Below, piece after piece: positions 52,193 to 60,594 of a stretch of DNA of 64,000 nt; position 1 is the first letter of the stretch; every line of letters begins with the position of its first letter. A model generated the notes under the pieces. It searched no databases. It was not told where the DNA came from and saw only the letters and a program-made list of their open reading frames with translations. The translations under genes were made by a program, and so were the position numbers. The DNA lies in the NCBI GenBank assembly GCA_963719875.1, contig CAVRDJ010000004.1, forward strand, positions 930,001-994,000, written 5' to 3'. Origin of the DNA: Palsa-360 sp963719875 (GTDB lineage Bacteria > Acidobacteriota > Terriglobia > Acidiferrales > UBA7541).

Positions 52193-53411
52193 AGGCGTCC
52201 TTTGGGAGCGCGATCTCCAGGCGTGCGCCGCGCCCAGGCTTGGACTCCACGGCTAGTTCGCCCCCGAGTGCGGAGACCCGTTCGCGGATGACGAATGGTC
52301 CTTGTGTAGTACTTTCGAGCTCGACCATCCCGAGGCGGCCGGAAAAATCGAAGCCCTGGCCATCGTCGTCGATCCAGAACCGCAGACGGCTCCGCGTCAC
52401 GCCGCAACCTATAGTGACGTTGCGCGCGCCGCTATGCTTGCGGATGTTCAGCAATGCCTCTTGAATGATGCGTACCAGTTCACCGGCGCCGGCGGGTGGC
52501 AGGGAAATCTTGCCGCAATCCCAAGTAAAACGGACGGCAATGCCCGTGTCCTGCTCAAACTCGGCGACCAAAGCAGTGACATATTCGACGAAGGATTTCG
52601 ATCCGAGGTCGAGGGGCCGTTCCTGCCAGACGATATCTCGCAATTTCACTGAGGTCTTGTGCACGAGGTCTTGGAGACATCTGAGATCGTTTGAGACGGC
52701 GGGGGACAAATCGTTGCTCTCCGAACGAATTCGCTCAATGTAGCACTCGACGGTAAAGAGGCTCTGGGCGATGCTATCGTGAAGTTCCACGGAGACCCGG
52801 GAGTGAGCGCGCTGGGCCGAGTTGGCAGCGGCTTCCCATCGCTGCGAGGCTTCCCTCCTGGCGAAAAGCCAAATCAGGCCCCCGGCAAAGAGAGCGAAAA
52901 CGCCCCAGGAGATGGAAGCGGCGATCCAAAGGCGGAATACATCCCGAGGGTTCGCGCCCGGCACCATGTATTTGATCAGCAACTCAGCGCTCACGAGCAG
53001 AGCAATTGCCCCGCTAGTCTCCACCAGACGACTCGGGCTCCAGCGTTGCGCTGCCGCGGTCAGCACAAAGAGAAACGCGAGCAGAAAGACTCGCGGATCG
53101 AGAGTGAGCAGGGGAAAAAGGACCGCCCACGTCACGTCCCCCGCATGGAGCCAGAGTCGGGTACGGTTGGGCCATTTGTAATTGCCCCGGAGTTGCCAGA
53201 AGACACAACTATAAAGGGCAAATGCGGAGGCACACAGCAGAGCCTGATTGCGCGGAAAATCGGCAGGGGCCGGGCGCAGCCACACAAGAAGCAGTATGCC
53301 TCCCGATGTCCAGAGGCGCGCCAAGTTCAGTGCTCCCTCCGGACTCGATCCGGAGGAAGCACTGGATTGGTGCCCACAACAATTGGAACCCGTGCTGGGT
53401 GCCAAATCCAT
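52185..53411 (-). CDS. Sensor histidine kinase, HisKA_3 type
   Basis: A 408-residue membrane kinase. About six hydrophobic helices lie in residues 30-205 (LARLWTSGGILLLVWL, VFLLAFLFVLTAAAQ, ISWGVFALFAGGLIWLFA). The dimerisation box VSVELHDSIAQSLFTVECYI holds the phospho-acceptor His, and the ATPase domain shows the N box EALLNIRKHSG, the G1 box IDDDGQGFD and a G2 region GMVELESTTQGPFVIRERVSALGG, which has an insertion compared with the usual GLxGMRER. The last residues overlap the response regulator start. It forms a NarL-type two-component pair. No extracellular sensor domain is seen, so the signal may act in the membrane. Confidence 0.9.
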   Translation of the reverse strand: MDLAPSTGSNCCGHQSSASSGSSPEGALNLARLWTSGGILLLVWLRPAPADFPRNQALLCASAFALYSCVFWQLRGNYKWPNRTRLWLHAGDVTWAVLFPLLTLDPRVFLLAFLFVLTAAAQRWSPSRLVETSGAIALLVSAELLIKYMVPGANPRDVFRLWIAASISWGVFALFAGGLIWLFARREASQRWEAAANSAQRAHSRVSVELHDSIAQSLFTVECYIERIRSESNDLSPAVSNDLRCLQDLVHKTSVKLRDIVWQERPLDLGSKSFVEYVTALVAEFEQDTGIAVRFTWDCGKISLPPAGAGELVRIIQEALLNIRKHSGARNVTIGCGVTRSRLRFWIDDDGQGFDFSGRLGMVELESTTQGPFVIRERVSALGGELAVESKPGRGARLEIALPKDAFV

Positions 53412-54361
53412 TGACGGACAACCCTTCGAACTAGGGAATCCCGCGAAGCTGCTCGTTCAAAAAGCCTGCTGGACTCTTGACCCTATAGTAATGGGGTTTA
53501 CGAGTCGGAGCATCCGCGCCGGGAAGCCTAGCTTCAGCCAAGATGTTTGTTGTTTCAATGGGACTCGGGGACTCGAGCCCCTCAGTTTTCCCCGCATCAC
53601 GGGGGGGGACGACAGGAGTATAGTAAAAATTGGACCTTGATACAAGGCTGGAAATTTTAAGTAGCGGTGTCATCCGGAGCCTCGAGTTCTTCAGCCGAGA
53701 ACGACGAGTCCGGCGGATTATGCTTTGCAAATCTCTCATACCAACAAAGAGTAACATTCGCGACTTGCCCGCGTCCGCCTCCTTAAATAACTTCAATAGC
53801 TAAACAGCACTTTATTCATCAAACTAACTTCCGAGAAAATATAGGAGGCTCGTGCCTTCCCGGGAAGGAGACCTCCTACCCTCTGCTTCGGTGAGTAATT
53901 CTGGAAATAAATAGGCACATATGCTTTGATAATAACCGGAGTGCAATATACTGTATAAATACTTATCTGCCCTCTTTTGTTCTTCTGACACACTTTCAAA
54001 ACCGAATGACGCCTCCACAACGCTTTAGCGAGAGAACTGAACCGGTATGAAATCCACGAGAAATCGAATCCTGCCGTACCGCAACGTGCCTACGCTGAGA
54101 AACTAAAGGAAGTGTTTTGAGGGGTTTCCGACTGTATTTCTGGAATAGGCGAAGTTGGTCTCCGCACCCTTTCGCGGCGAAACGCGCATGGCACCAAGGT
54201 TCTCCCTACGGTGCTATTGCCCTTCGGGCTATTGACCAGGAGTGTCCTAATGCCAATCATGCGCACTCCAGCTAAGGAAGGCGGGCTATGCAATTAATTT
54301 TCAAAGCGCGTCAACTCAACCAATAAGTCAAAGGTATCGCTCTAGTGTTACGGACGCATGA
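53412..54361. other. Long divergent leader region of the exopolysaccharide locus, rich in hairpins
   Basis: About 950 bases between the minus-strand kinase and the PilZ gene. Hairpins are seen at 53571-53620 (GGGG..CCCC and CCCCG..CGGGG), 53842-53878 (nested palindromes), 54170-54182 (TTTCG..CGAAA), 54191-54214 (GCACC..GGTGC) and 54219-54228 (GCCC..GGGC). No credible protein gene is found; a 75-codon minus-strand frame (53793-54020) has no family likeness. Since NusG-like antiterminator genes follow, an RNA leader that recruits them is possible. Confidence 0.45.
53842..53878. other. Nested inverted repeats
   Basis: An outer pair TAGGAGG (53842-53848) and CCTCCTA (53872-53878) encloses an inner perfect 14-base palindrome CCTTCCCGGGAAGG (53855-53868). 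Either RNA strand could fold into a strong stacked hairpin. No T-run follows directly, so a simple terminator is unlikely. Confidence 0.6.
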
Positions 54362-54757
54362 ATGCGAAGTAAATTGTTGGATGCCGATGTTCACGAATTC
54401 AGGCGCTCAAGGCGCTTCCCAATTGAGGCTCCCCTTCGCTATCGCGTGTCTTGCGAAGCCGCTTGGCAAAAAGCCCAGACGGAGAACATCAGCTCCACTG
54501 GGGTGCTGTTTCGATGCGAGCAGTGTGCGGAATGCGGGGCGCTGGTGGAAATGAATTTCCTATTGTTGAGAACCCCCAACGACCAGGCAGGGCTCGAGGT
54601 GGCTTGTAAGGGCGAGATCGTGCGCTTGGACCTGCCGTTGGGAGGAGGGAAACTGCCTGCCCTGGCCGTGAATATCACCGGCTACTGGCTTTGTCCCGGG
54701 TCCAGCGGCCGTTGGGATTTCGACGAATCGTTCCGCAAATCGGGAACCGAAGAGTGA
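54362..54757 (+). CDS. PilZ-domain protein, likely cyclic-di-GMP binding
   Basis: A 131-residue protein. EFRRSRRFPIEAPLRYRV carries the RxxxR motif and ENISSTGVLFRC the (D/N)xSxxG motif that together bind cyclic-di-GMP in PilZ domains. The rest forms the beta-barrel (ALVEMNFLLLRTP, ACKGEIVRLDLP). A short CEQCAEC run in the middle is unusual and might bind metal. It is the first gene on the plus strand before the antiterminator and polysaccharide genes, so control of polysaccharide synthesis by cyclic-di-GMP is a reasonable guess. Confidence 0.82.
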   Translation: MRSKLLDADVHEFRRSRRFPIEAPLRYRVSCEAAWQKAQTENISSTGVLFRCEQCAECGALVEMNFLLLRTPNDQAGLEVACKGEIVRLDLPLGGGKLPALAVNITGYWLCPGSSGRWDFDESFRKSGTEE

Positions 54758-54901
54758 CTCGCGGCGGGATGGGGGAACGAAGGAAATTGCGGTCAGGTCT
54801 CGCGGGCATGTGAGTTCTTGACGAGGAGTCCCGCGTCAGCGCTAGGCGGCGGCAACATAGTCGCCTCCGCAAATTTCGCTGGGTCCCGGTCAGCTCGAAG
54901 G

Positions 54902-55120
54902 ATGAGCCGAGAGAACTGTCGAGCAACATTGCTTGCGAGTCAGGGGGCGGAGCCAAATCTCGAGGCCAGGTTCCGCGTGAGCAAGTCAGATTGCGAACCG
55001 TGCGAGTGGTACGCAGTCTACAGGCGACATCAGCACGAGAAGACCGTCGCTGAAACTCTTTCGGGACGCGGGCTGGAATTTTTTTTACCCGTTTACGAGG
55101 CGTTTCAGCCATGGGACTGA
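54902..55120 (+). pseudogene. Truncated NusG-like antiterminator
   Basis: A 72-residue stub starting near ATG 54902. Residues CEWYAVYRRHQHEKTVAETL and GLEFFLPVYEAFQPW match the NusG N-terminal domain start of UpxY/LoaP-type proteins. A TGA after PWD stops it where the family continues with DR.. and the rest of the NGN and KOW domains. Thirteen bases later a full NusG-like gene starts. This stub is probably the remains of a tandem paralogue after recombination. It may still be translated, but without a KOW domain it should not work normally. Confidence 0.7.
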
Positions 55121-55132
55121 GAGGGCGAAGCT

Positions 55133-55696
55133 GTGTTTAGTTCGCAGACACATTTCGAATCCACATCGCAACTTCCTGCGTTGGGTCTCGCGCCCGAGAT
55201 ATCCAACTGGTATGCAATCCAAACCATGCCACGGCATGAGAAGCGGATTGCCGAACAGCTCCAGGAAAAAAGTGTGTTCACGTTTCTGCCGTTGCTTCGG
55301 CAAACGCGGCAGTGGAGCGACCGACGGAGCAAAGTGGAAGTCCCCATGTTCAGTTGCTATGCCTTCGTCCGTATTGTCCGGACAAACGAGAATCGCTTGA
55401 GGGTATTGCGAATCCCAGGCGTGCTCGGCTTCGTGGGGAATGAGAGACAAGGAACCCCAATCCCGGATGAACAGATCGAGAGTCTGAGGAAAGCAATCAG
55501 CGAGAACGTTCCGTGCTTGCCACATCCTTTCGTCAATGCCGGGAGCCGCGTGCGCATTCGCGGAGGATCGCTGGACGGCGTCGAAGGGATCCTCATGCGT
55601 CAGGGTGGAGATCAAAGCCTAGTCGTATCGGTGGAGTTACTGCGTCGATCGATTTCGATTCGAGTCGAAGGATATGACATCGAATTGGTTCAGTAG
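55133..55696 (+). CDS. NusG-like transcription antiterminator (UpxY/RfaH class)
   Basis: The protein has 187 residues from GTG 55133. The NGN domain has NWYAIQTMPRHEKRIAEQL, VFTFLPLLRQTRQWSDRRSK and VPMFSCYAFVRI, then VLGFVGNERQGTPIPDEQI. The C-terminal KOW domain has AGSRVRIRGGSLDGVEGIL. Specialised NusG paralogues of this kind ride on RNA polymerase and help it read long polysaccharide operons. Its place at the head of a Wza-Wzz-CpsD-glycosyltransferase locus fits that role well. The hairpin-rich leader upstream may be its recognition site; that is inference. Confidence 0.85.
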   Translation: MFSSQTHFESTSQLPALGLAPEISNWYAIQTMPRHEKRIAEQLQEKSVFTFLPLLRQTRQWSDRRSKVEVPMFSCYAFVRIVRTNENRLRVLRIPGVLGFVGNERQGTPIPDEQIESLRKAISENVPCLPHPFVNAGSRVRIRGGSLDGVEGILMRQGGDQSLVVSVELLRRSISIRVEGYDIELVQ

Positions 55697-55835
55697 TTTC
55701 TGTTGCAGGTACGGCCCTTCTAGGCCGCAGAAGCGAAAGATTCTGGGGCAGAGCGACGGCGAGTAAGTGAATCGGAAATCTGCAATCAGGTGGTTGATTA
55801 CTGGCTGGAACTGTCCGGCCATTTTGGAGGGATCC

Positions 55836-56564
55836 ATGACCAAGATAACTGCTTTAGTCGCAATTTTCTTCATCGGCATCTCACTCGCGAGTGTGCCCGG
55901 CGTCGGTGCGAAAACCGGTTCGGCCGCCGCGCCTGGGGCGACCGCTTCGGCGGGCCAGGATCAAGCCGTCCGATCTGACAGTGACAGGCCACTCCAACAG
56001 CGCAATCCGCGCTATCAGGTGCAGGCCTCCGACATCCTGAGCCTCACTTTCCCTCTGTCCACGGAACTCAATCAAACCGTGACGGTGCAACCCGATGGCT
56101 TCGTCACACTGCTTGGGGCGGGCGACCTCTACATTCAAGGAATGACCGTTCCAGAAATAGTCGAAGCGCTAAAGCGATCGTACGCGAAAGTCCTGCACGA
56201 TCCGATCATTAATGTGGGCCTTACGGATTTCCAGAAACCATATTTCATCGTGTCGGGCCTAGTTGCCAAACCTGGGCAATTTGAACTGCGCTATGACACG
56301 ACGGTTTCCGAAGGCATCGCGCAGGCAGGTGGCCTCACGAAAGATGGCAAGAAGCAGATTTTTCTTTTCCATCGGGTTTCCTCAGGTTGGATCGAGGTCA
56401 AGAAGGTGACCCTAGGAGATGTTCTGGATGGCAAGAACGTAAATGAAGATATGAGACTGCATTCCGGCGACATGGTGTACGTCCCGGAAAAGTTTATTTC
56501 AAAATTCCGTACGTACGTTCCATACCAATTCGGATTTTACGCTAGCCCCTCAATCGCTTTCTAG
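55836..56564 (+). CDS. Outer membrane polysaccharide export protein (Wza-like)
   Basis: The protein has 242 residues from ATG 55836, with GGAGG five bases upstream; the longer frame from 55767 is rejected. A signal peptide (MTKITALVAIFFIGISLASV) is followed by the poly_export domain (YQVQASDILSLTFPLSTEL, VTVQPDGFVTLLGAGDLYIQ) and an SLBB domain (FIVSGLVAKPGQFELRYDTTV, AQAGGLTKDG). The lipoprotein cysteine of Wza is absent. It should form a ring in the outer membrane or periplasm for polysaccharide export, together with the Wzz-like protein encoded next. Confidence 0.9.
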   Translation: MTKITALVAIFFIGISLASVPGVGAKTGSAAAPGATASAGQDQAVRSDSDRPLQQRNPRYQVQASDILSLTFPLSTELNQTVTVQPDGFVTLLGAGDLYIQGMTVPEIVEALKRSYAKVLHDPIINVGLTDFQKPYFIVSGLVAKPGQFELRYDTTVSEGIAQAGGLTKDGKKQIFLFHRVSSGWIEVKKVTLGDVLDGKNVNEDMRLHSGDMVYVPEKFISKFRTYVPYQFGFYASPSIAF

Positions 56565-56617
56565 AGACGATCTGCCGGCTTGACGACTGAGACTTTTTAT
56601 CTAGGGAGGTAATTATT

Positions 56618-58123
56618 ATGAACGACAGCGATTTTCTCTTGCGACACCAGGAATCTACGCGCTACGCGACGCTGCGCGACTGGTGCGGCGTAGAATTCCG
56701 GCACCGGCGACTTGTCCTTGTTTCTTTTCTCGGCCTTCTTCTCGGGACCATTCTGTTCTCGGTAGTTTGGGCTGCTCGCTACTACGAGTCGTCTATGCAG
56801 ATCCTTGTGCTACAAGACCGCTCGGATCCGGCGGTGACAGCAGGTCCCAGCGCCGCCATGCAGAGCACGCAACTGATCAACCCGGACCAGATCAATTCTG
56901 AGATGGCCCTTTTGCTGGGAGCCGATGTGTTGCGGCAAGTGACCATCAACTGCGGACTCGAGAAGAGGAAAGGCTTAACGGATTTCTTGTTGCCAAGTGA
57001 TCCGGGGCGACGCGAAGCGATCAAAGTCGAGAAACAGGCGAAACAACTAGCGAAAGCCATAAAGGTTGAAGTGGAGAAGCAGGCGGACGTGATCGACGTT
57101 TCTTACGGGAATGTCGGCGCGCCGGAAACTCCCGCCTGCGTTCTAGATAATTTAAGCAAGTTGTATCTTCAAAAGCATCTGCAAACTCATCGGCCGACTG
57201 GTTCCTCCGACGTGTTCACGACGGAAGCGGAGAAATATCGGCAGTCGCTTCTTGATGTGGAAGCGAAACTCGTGAATTTTGGGCCCTCCGAGGGTGTAGT
57301 CGCCCCCGATGTGCAGCGGACACTGGTGGCGACGAAGCTGGTGGATTTAGAAGGTCTCTGGAATCAGGCAAAAGCCGCCGTCGCCGCCGACCAGCAGAGA
57401 ATCGCAAACGTCGAACAGCAACTGAAAATCACAGCGCCGCGCATCCTGACCCAAGAGATGGACCAGGATGCGGGTATGCTCCTCCAGCAGTTGCATACAC
57501 AGCTTCTGACTGCGGAGCTCAAGCGCACCCAACTGCTCATGAAATATGACGCCAGTTATCCGATGGTGGTCGAAGCGGAGCAAGAGGTTGCGCAGGCCAA
57601 AGCCGCCATTGCGGAGGCGGAGAAGAGTAAAATTGCAAGTCTCACGACTGATCAAGATCCCACGTACGTCCTTTTGCGCGAAGATCTGGCAAAGACGAAA
57701 GCGGATTTGGCCACGCAGCAGGCGACCTCTTCATCTCTGGCTCAGTCCATTCGGGCCATGCAGCTAGAGACCGTGCAACTTGACCAGAAGTCGATCAAGC
57801 AGCAGGATCTGCTGCGCGAAGCGAAGGCCAATGAGACCAACTATCTGTTGTATCTCGGCAAGAGGGAGCAGGAGCGCAGTTCGGACGCCATGGACCGCAG
57901 CCGCGTCGCCAACGTGTCCCTTGCGGTAGCGCCTACAGTGCCCGTTCTGCCGGCCCATAGTCCTCTAAACATATTTGTTCTCGGCTTCATTTTTTCAGTG
58001 TTCGCGAGTCTTGGGGCGGGTTTCCTTGCAGAATATCTCGATCCCTCTTTCCGGACACCCGGTGAGGTAGCTGAAGTGCTGAATATCCCGGTGCTCGCAT
58101 CGCTGCCAAGACAGGCGGCGTAA
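56618..58123 (+). CDS. Wzz/GumC-type polysaccharide co-polymerase
   Basis: A 501-residue inner membrane protein with AGGGAGG before its ATG. The first membrane helix (LVLVSFLGLLLGTILFSVVWAA) lies near residue 32 and the last (FVLGFIFSVFASLGAGFLAEYL) near residue 470. The long periplasmic part has coiled-coil segments (VEAEQEVAQAKAAIAEAEKS, LVATKLVDLEGLWNQAKAAV). The end, DPSFRTPGEVAEVLNIPVLASLP, is typical of GumC/Wzz proteins that control chain length and contact the CpsD-like kinase. No kinase domain is fused; the ATPase is encoded separately two genes on. Confidence 0.9.
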   Translation: MNDSDFLLRHQESTRYATLRDWCGVEFRHRRLVLVSFLGLLLGTILFSVVWAARYYESSMQILVLQDRSDPAVTAGPSAAMQSTQLINPDQINSEMALLLGADVLRQVTINCGLEKRKGLTDFLLPSDPGRREAIKVEKQAKQLAKAIKVEVEKQADVIDVSYGNVGAPETPACVLDNLSKLYLQKHLQTHRPTGSSDVFTTEAEKYRQSLLDVEAKLVNFGPSEGVVAPDVQRTLVATKLVDLEGLWNQAKAAVAADQQRIANVEQQLKITAPRILTQEMDQDAGMLLQQLHTQLLTAELKRTQLLMKYDASYPMVVEAEQEVAQAKAAIAEAEKSKIASLTTDQDPTYVLLREDLAKTKADLATQQATSSSLAQSIRAMQLETVQLDQKSIKQQDLLREAKANETNYLLYLGKREQERSSDAMDRSRVANVSLAVAPTVPVLPAHSPLNIFVLGFIFSVFASLGAGFLAEYLDPSFRTPGEVAEVLNIPVLASLPRQAA

Positions 58124-58133
58124 TCGGAAGAAT

Positions 58134-59543
58134 ATGATCCTCGACTTTTACAAGCTTCGGGAGCAGCCGTTCGGTGTTACGCCGGATCCGCGCTACCTCT
58201 ATCTAAGTCCGACGCATCGCGAAGCATTGGCGTCGCTGAAATACGGGATCCAAGAGAAGCGTGGGTTCATGGGTCTGATCGCCCAGCCAGGCATGGGCAA
58301 GACCACGTTATTGTTCCATTTGTTGAAGGAGATCGAGCCCGGGGCACGCACGGTGTTCCTGTTTCAGACACAGCGCACTCCGCTCGAGTTTTTGAGCAGC
58401 CTGGTCACGGATCTCGGGCTTGACGGTTCGTGCGCCGATCTGCCGCGGCTCCATTCCCTGCTGAACGACTTCTTGATTTGCGAGGCGCGTGCGGGAAGGC
58501 GATTCGTTTTAGTCGTCGATGAAGCACAGAGCTTAGAAGAGCCCGTCCTCGAAGTTCTGCGCATGCTTTCAAACTTCGAGAGCAGCACAGACAAGTTGAT
58601 GCAGATCATTCTCGCGGGGCAGCCGCAGCTCGCCGACAAACTCACGTCCCCTTCTTTAGTGCAGCTTCGCCAGCGCATTTCCATTCTTGGACGGCTCAAT
58701 CCTTTTACCGCGCCAGAAACCGACCGGTATATTTTCCATCGGCTCAAGGTCGCGGGATTCCGTTTTGAGTCCACCTTGTTTACTACCCGGGCTACAAACC
58801 TGATCCATGAGCACAGCGGGGGGATTCCACGGAACATCAACAATCTTTGTTTCAACGCCTTGTCGCTCGGATGCGCTCTCAGAAAAAGAAATATCGACCA
58901 CGACGTAATTCAGGAGGTGATTGACGACCTGGATTGGGCGGCCCTCGGGACCAAAAGTACCCCGACGTTGTCCTGGGTGCATCCGTTCGCGCGAAGAAGC
59001 ACAATTAAACTGGGCGCGGCATTTGATTCTTGGCGGCGAACCTGGTCCTGGAAACGCGCAGCGGCAGTTAGCGCAGTCCTCTTAGTTGGTGTTGCCTCGT
59101 TAGCCAGCATGGGTGGGCTTCGCTTGGTGGGAAGAGCTGCGGCTCCTGTTGTCGTTTCTCCCGAAAAAATCAACACTGTCAGTTCTGCGATGGCCGGACA
59201 CAAGAACTCCGACGCCTCCGAGCCGGCTTCCGCTATTGCTCCGACAAACGCCACGGCCTTCCCGGTTGCACAATCTGAAGCGCGCGTCGCGAGCCCCGAC
59301 GACAATTCGCGGACGATCACGATCGTTCCGAGCCAGACTCTGTCCAGAATCAGCGTTGAAAATACCGGTGCATATAATTCGAGAATGCTCGAACAAATTC
59401 GTGCTCTCAATCCCTGGATCAGTGATCCAGATAAGATTCGCGCAGGACAAGAACTTCGCCTTCCAGCATCGGACGAGTGGGCCACGCACAGAAACGCGGA
59501 AACGAATTCAGAAAACCTGGGTAAAGGAGATGTCAAACCATGA
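58134..59543 (+). CDS. ExeA/GspA-like AAA ATPase with C-terminal LysM-like domain
   Basis: The protein has 469 residues. It begins MILDFYKLREQPFGVTPDPR, the signature of ExeA-like ATPases in exopolysaccharide and exosortase-linked loci. Walker A is AQPGMGKTTL, Walker B VLVVDEAQSL, and the sensor region ILAGQPQL. A membrane helix (AAAVSAVLLVGVASLASMGG) near residue 310 is followed by a Pro/Ala/Ser linker and a LysM-like segment (TITIVPSQTLSRISVENTG, then IRALNPWISDPDKIRAGQEL) that could bind peptidoglycan. It would link cytoplasmic ATP use to wall passage of the export machine. Four-base overlap with the next gene. Confidence 0.87.
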   Translation: MILDFYKLREQPFGVTPDPRYLYLSPTHREALASLKYGIQEKRGFMGLIAQPGMGKTTLLFHLLKEIEPGARTVFLFQTQRTPLEFLSSLVTDLGLDGSCADLPRLHSLLNDFLICEARAGRRFVLVVDEAQSLEEPVLEVLRMLSNFESSTDKLMQIILAGQPQLADKLTSPSLVQLRQRISILGRLNPFTAPETDRYIFHRLKVAGFRFESTLFTTRATNLIHEHSGGIPRNINNLCFNALSLGCALRKRNIDHDVIQEVIDDLDWAALGTKSTPTLSWVHPFARRSTIKLGAAFDSWRRTWSWKRAAAVSAVLLVGVASLASMGGLRLVGRAAAPVVVSPEKINTVSSAMAGHKNSDASEPASAIAPTNATAFPVAQSEARVASPDDNSRTITIVPSQTLSRISVENTGAYNSRMLEQIRALNPWISDPDKIRAGQELRLPASDEWATHRNAETNSENLGKGDVKP

Positions 59544-60310
59544 GCAAGAATTTCGAACTCTTACAGCAGGTAGCAGAGCCTCAGCAAGCCGAATCAGCGC
59601 CGATGGCGAGCGAATTGCCGGGCGCTATACCCGATCACGACCGGATAAAGAGTTACCGGGACGCCGGCGGTCTGGATATCGAAAAGCTGGCCCGAGAAGA
59701 AACGTTCAAGTTAGTGCAGCGGATATTCCTGATGCAGAGCGAAAGACAACCGCGAGTGGTCATCTTCGCGAGCGTGGATCCCGGGAGCGGATGCAGCCGA
59801 ACGTGCGCGTGCGTGGCTAAAAATTTAGCCGAGCACATTTCAGGATCGGTCTGTGTTGTGGAAGCGAATCTTCGTTCACCGGCGTTGCCAGGCTATCTTG
59901 GAGTTTCGAATCACTTTGGGCTTTCCGATGCGCTCCTTCAGGACGGCCCGGTTCGCGATTTCATGAAGCCCGCAGGACGCCACAACCTCTGGCTGCTTTC
60001 TAGTGGATCTTTGGCAGCGGATTCTCAAAGTTTGCTGAAGGCAGATCGCCTCAAGCAGAGAATCGAAGAACTGCGGAAAGAATTCGACTACGTGTTAATC
60101 GACGCGCCACCGCTGAGTCTCTACGCCGACGCCGCTTCCGTAGGTCAACTTACCGACGGTCTAGTCCTGGTTCTGGAGGCCAATATGACCCGGCGAGAGA
60201 CCGCAAGCAGGGTTATCGAGGCGTGGAGCGCAACGAAAGTCCCAATCTTGGGGGCTGTCCTGAATAATAGGACATTTCCAATTCCGGAAAGCTTGTACCG
60301 AAGGATGTAA
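59540..60310 (+). CDS. CpsD/BY-kinase-like protein with degenerate P-loop
   Basis: A 256-residue protein in the place of a CpsD tyrosine kinase. The fold is shown by VVIFASVDPGSGCSRTCACV, VVEANLRSPALPGYLGVSNH, GLSDALLQ and FDYVLIDAPPLSLYADA. The P-loop reads PGSGC85S where the family has PGEGKS, so the ATP-binding Lys is Cys. Walker A' is VVEANLR with E108 and N110 in place of the two Asp residues. Walker B is intact. No tyrosine cluster exists at the C-terminus (SLYRRM only). It probably acts as a non-catalytic or altered partner of the Wzz-like protein. ATGA overlap with the ATPase gene. Confidence 0.82.
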   Translation: MSKNFELLQQVAEPQQAESAPMASELPGAIPDHDRIKSYRDAGGLDIEKLAREETFKLVQRIFLMQSERQPRVVIFASVDPGSGCSRTCACVAKNLAEHISGSVCVVEANLRSPALPGYLGVSNHFGLSDALLQDGPVRDFMKPAGRHNLWLLSSGSLAADSQSLLKADRLKQRIEELRKEFDYVLIDAPPLSLYADAASVGQLTDGLVLVLEANMTRRETASRVIEAWSATKVPILGAVLNNRTFPIPESLYRRM

Positions 60311-60594
60311 CCGTTTCGGGTTCCAAGTTATTTCATAACCAGCATACTCAGCGCCTCGAGAACTCACAGCGTATCTCGGAACGACCAACCGTGGCGCCTC
60401 TCATCGCCAGCAAGGCCAGCGGTAGCGAGAGACTGCGTCACGACACTACTCTGGAGTTCAAACGATTGGGACTGAGAATGGCGAAACCATTTCCGAAAAC
60501 GGAGAAACTGCCGACTCGATCTGGCTGCCTGAGAGTTCAGTGGCACACCAGCGCACCTTTTGTAGGCTCGCGAAAGTGGATTGAGGTCTAATTC

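Noticed and set aside
53560..53640. tRNA-like T-arm (GGGG-CTCGAGT-CCCC on the minus strand)
   Set aside because: No matching acceptor, D or anticodon arm could be drawn around it; the loop lacks the standard TTC. It is kept only as a hairpin.
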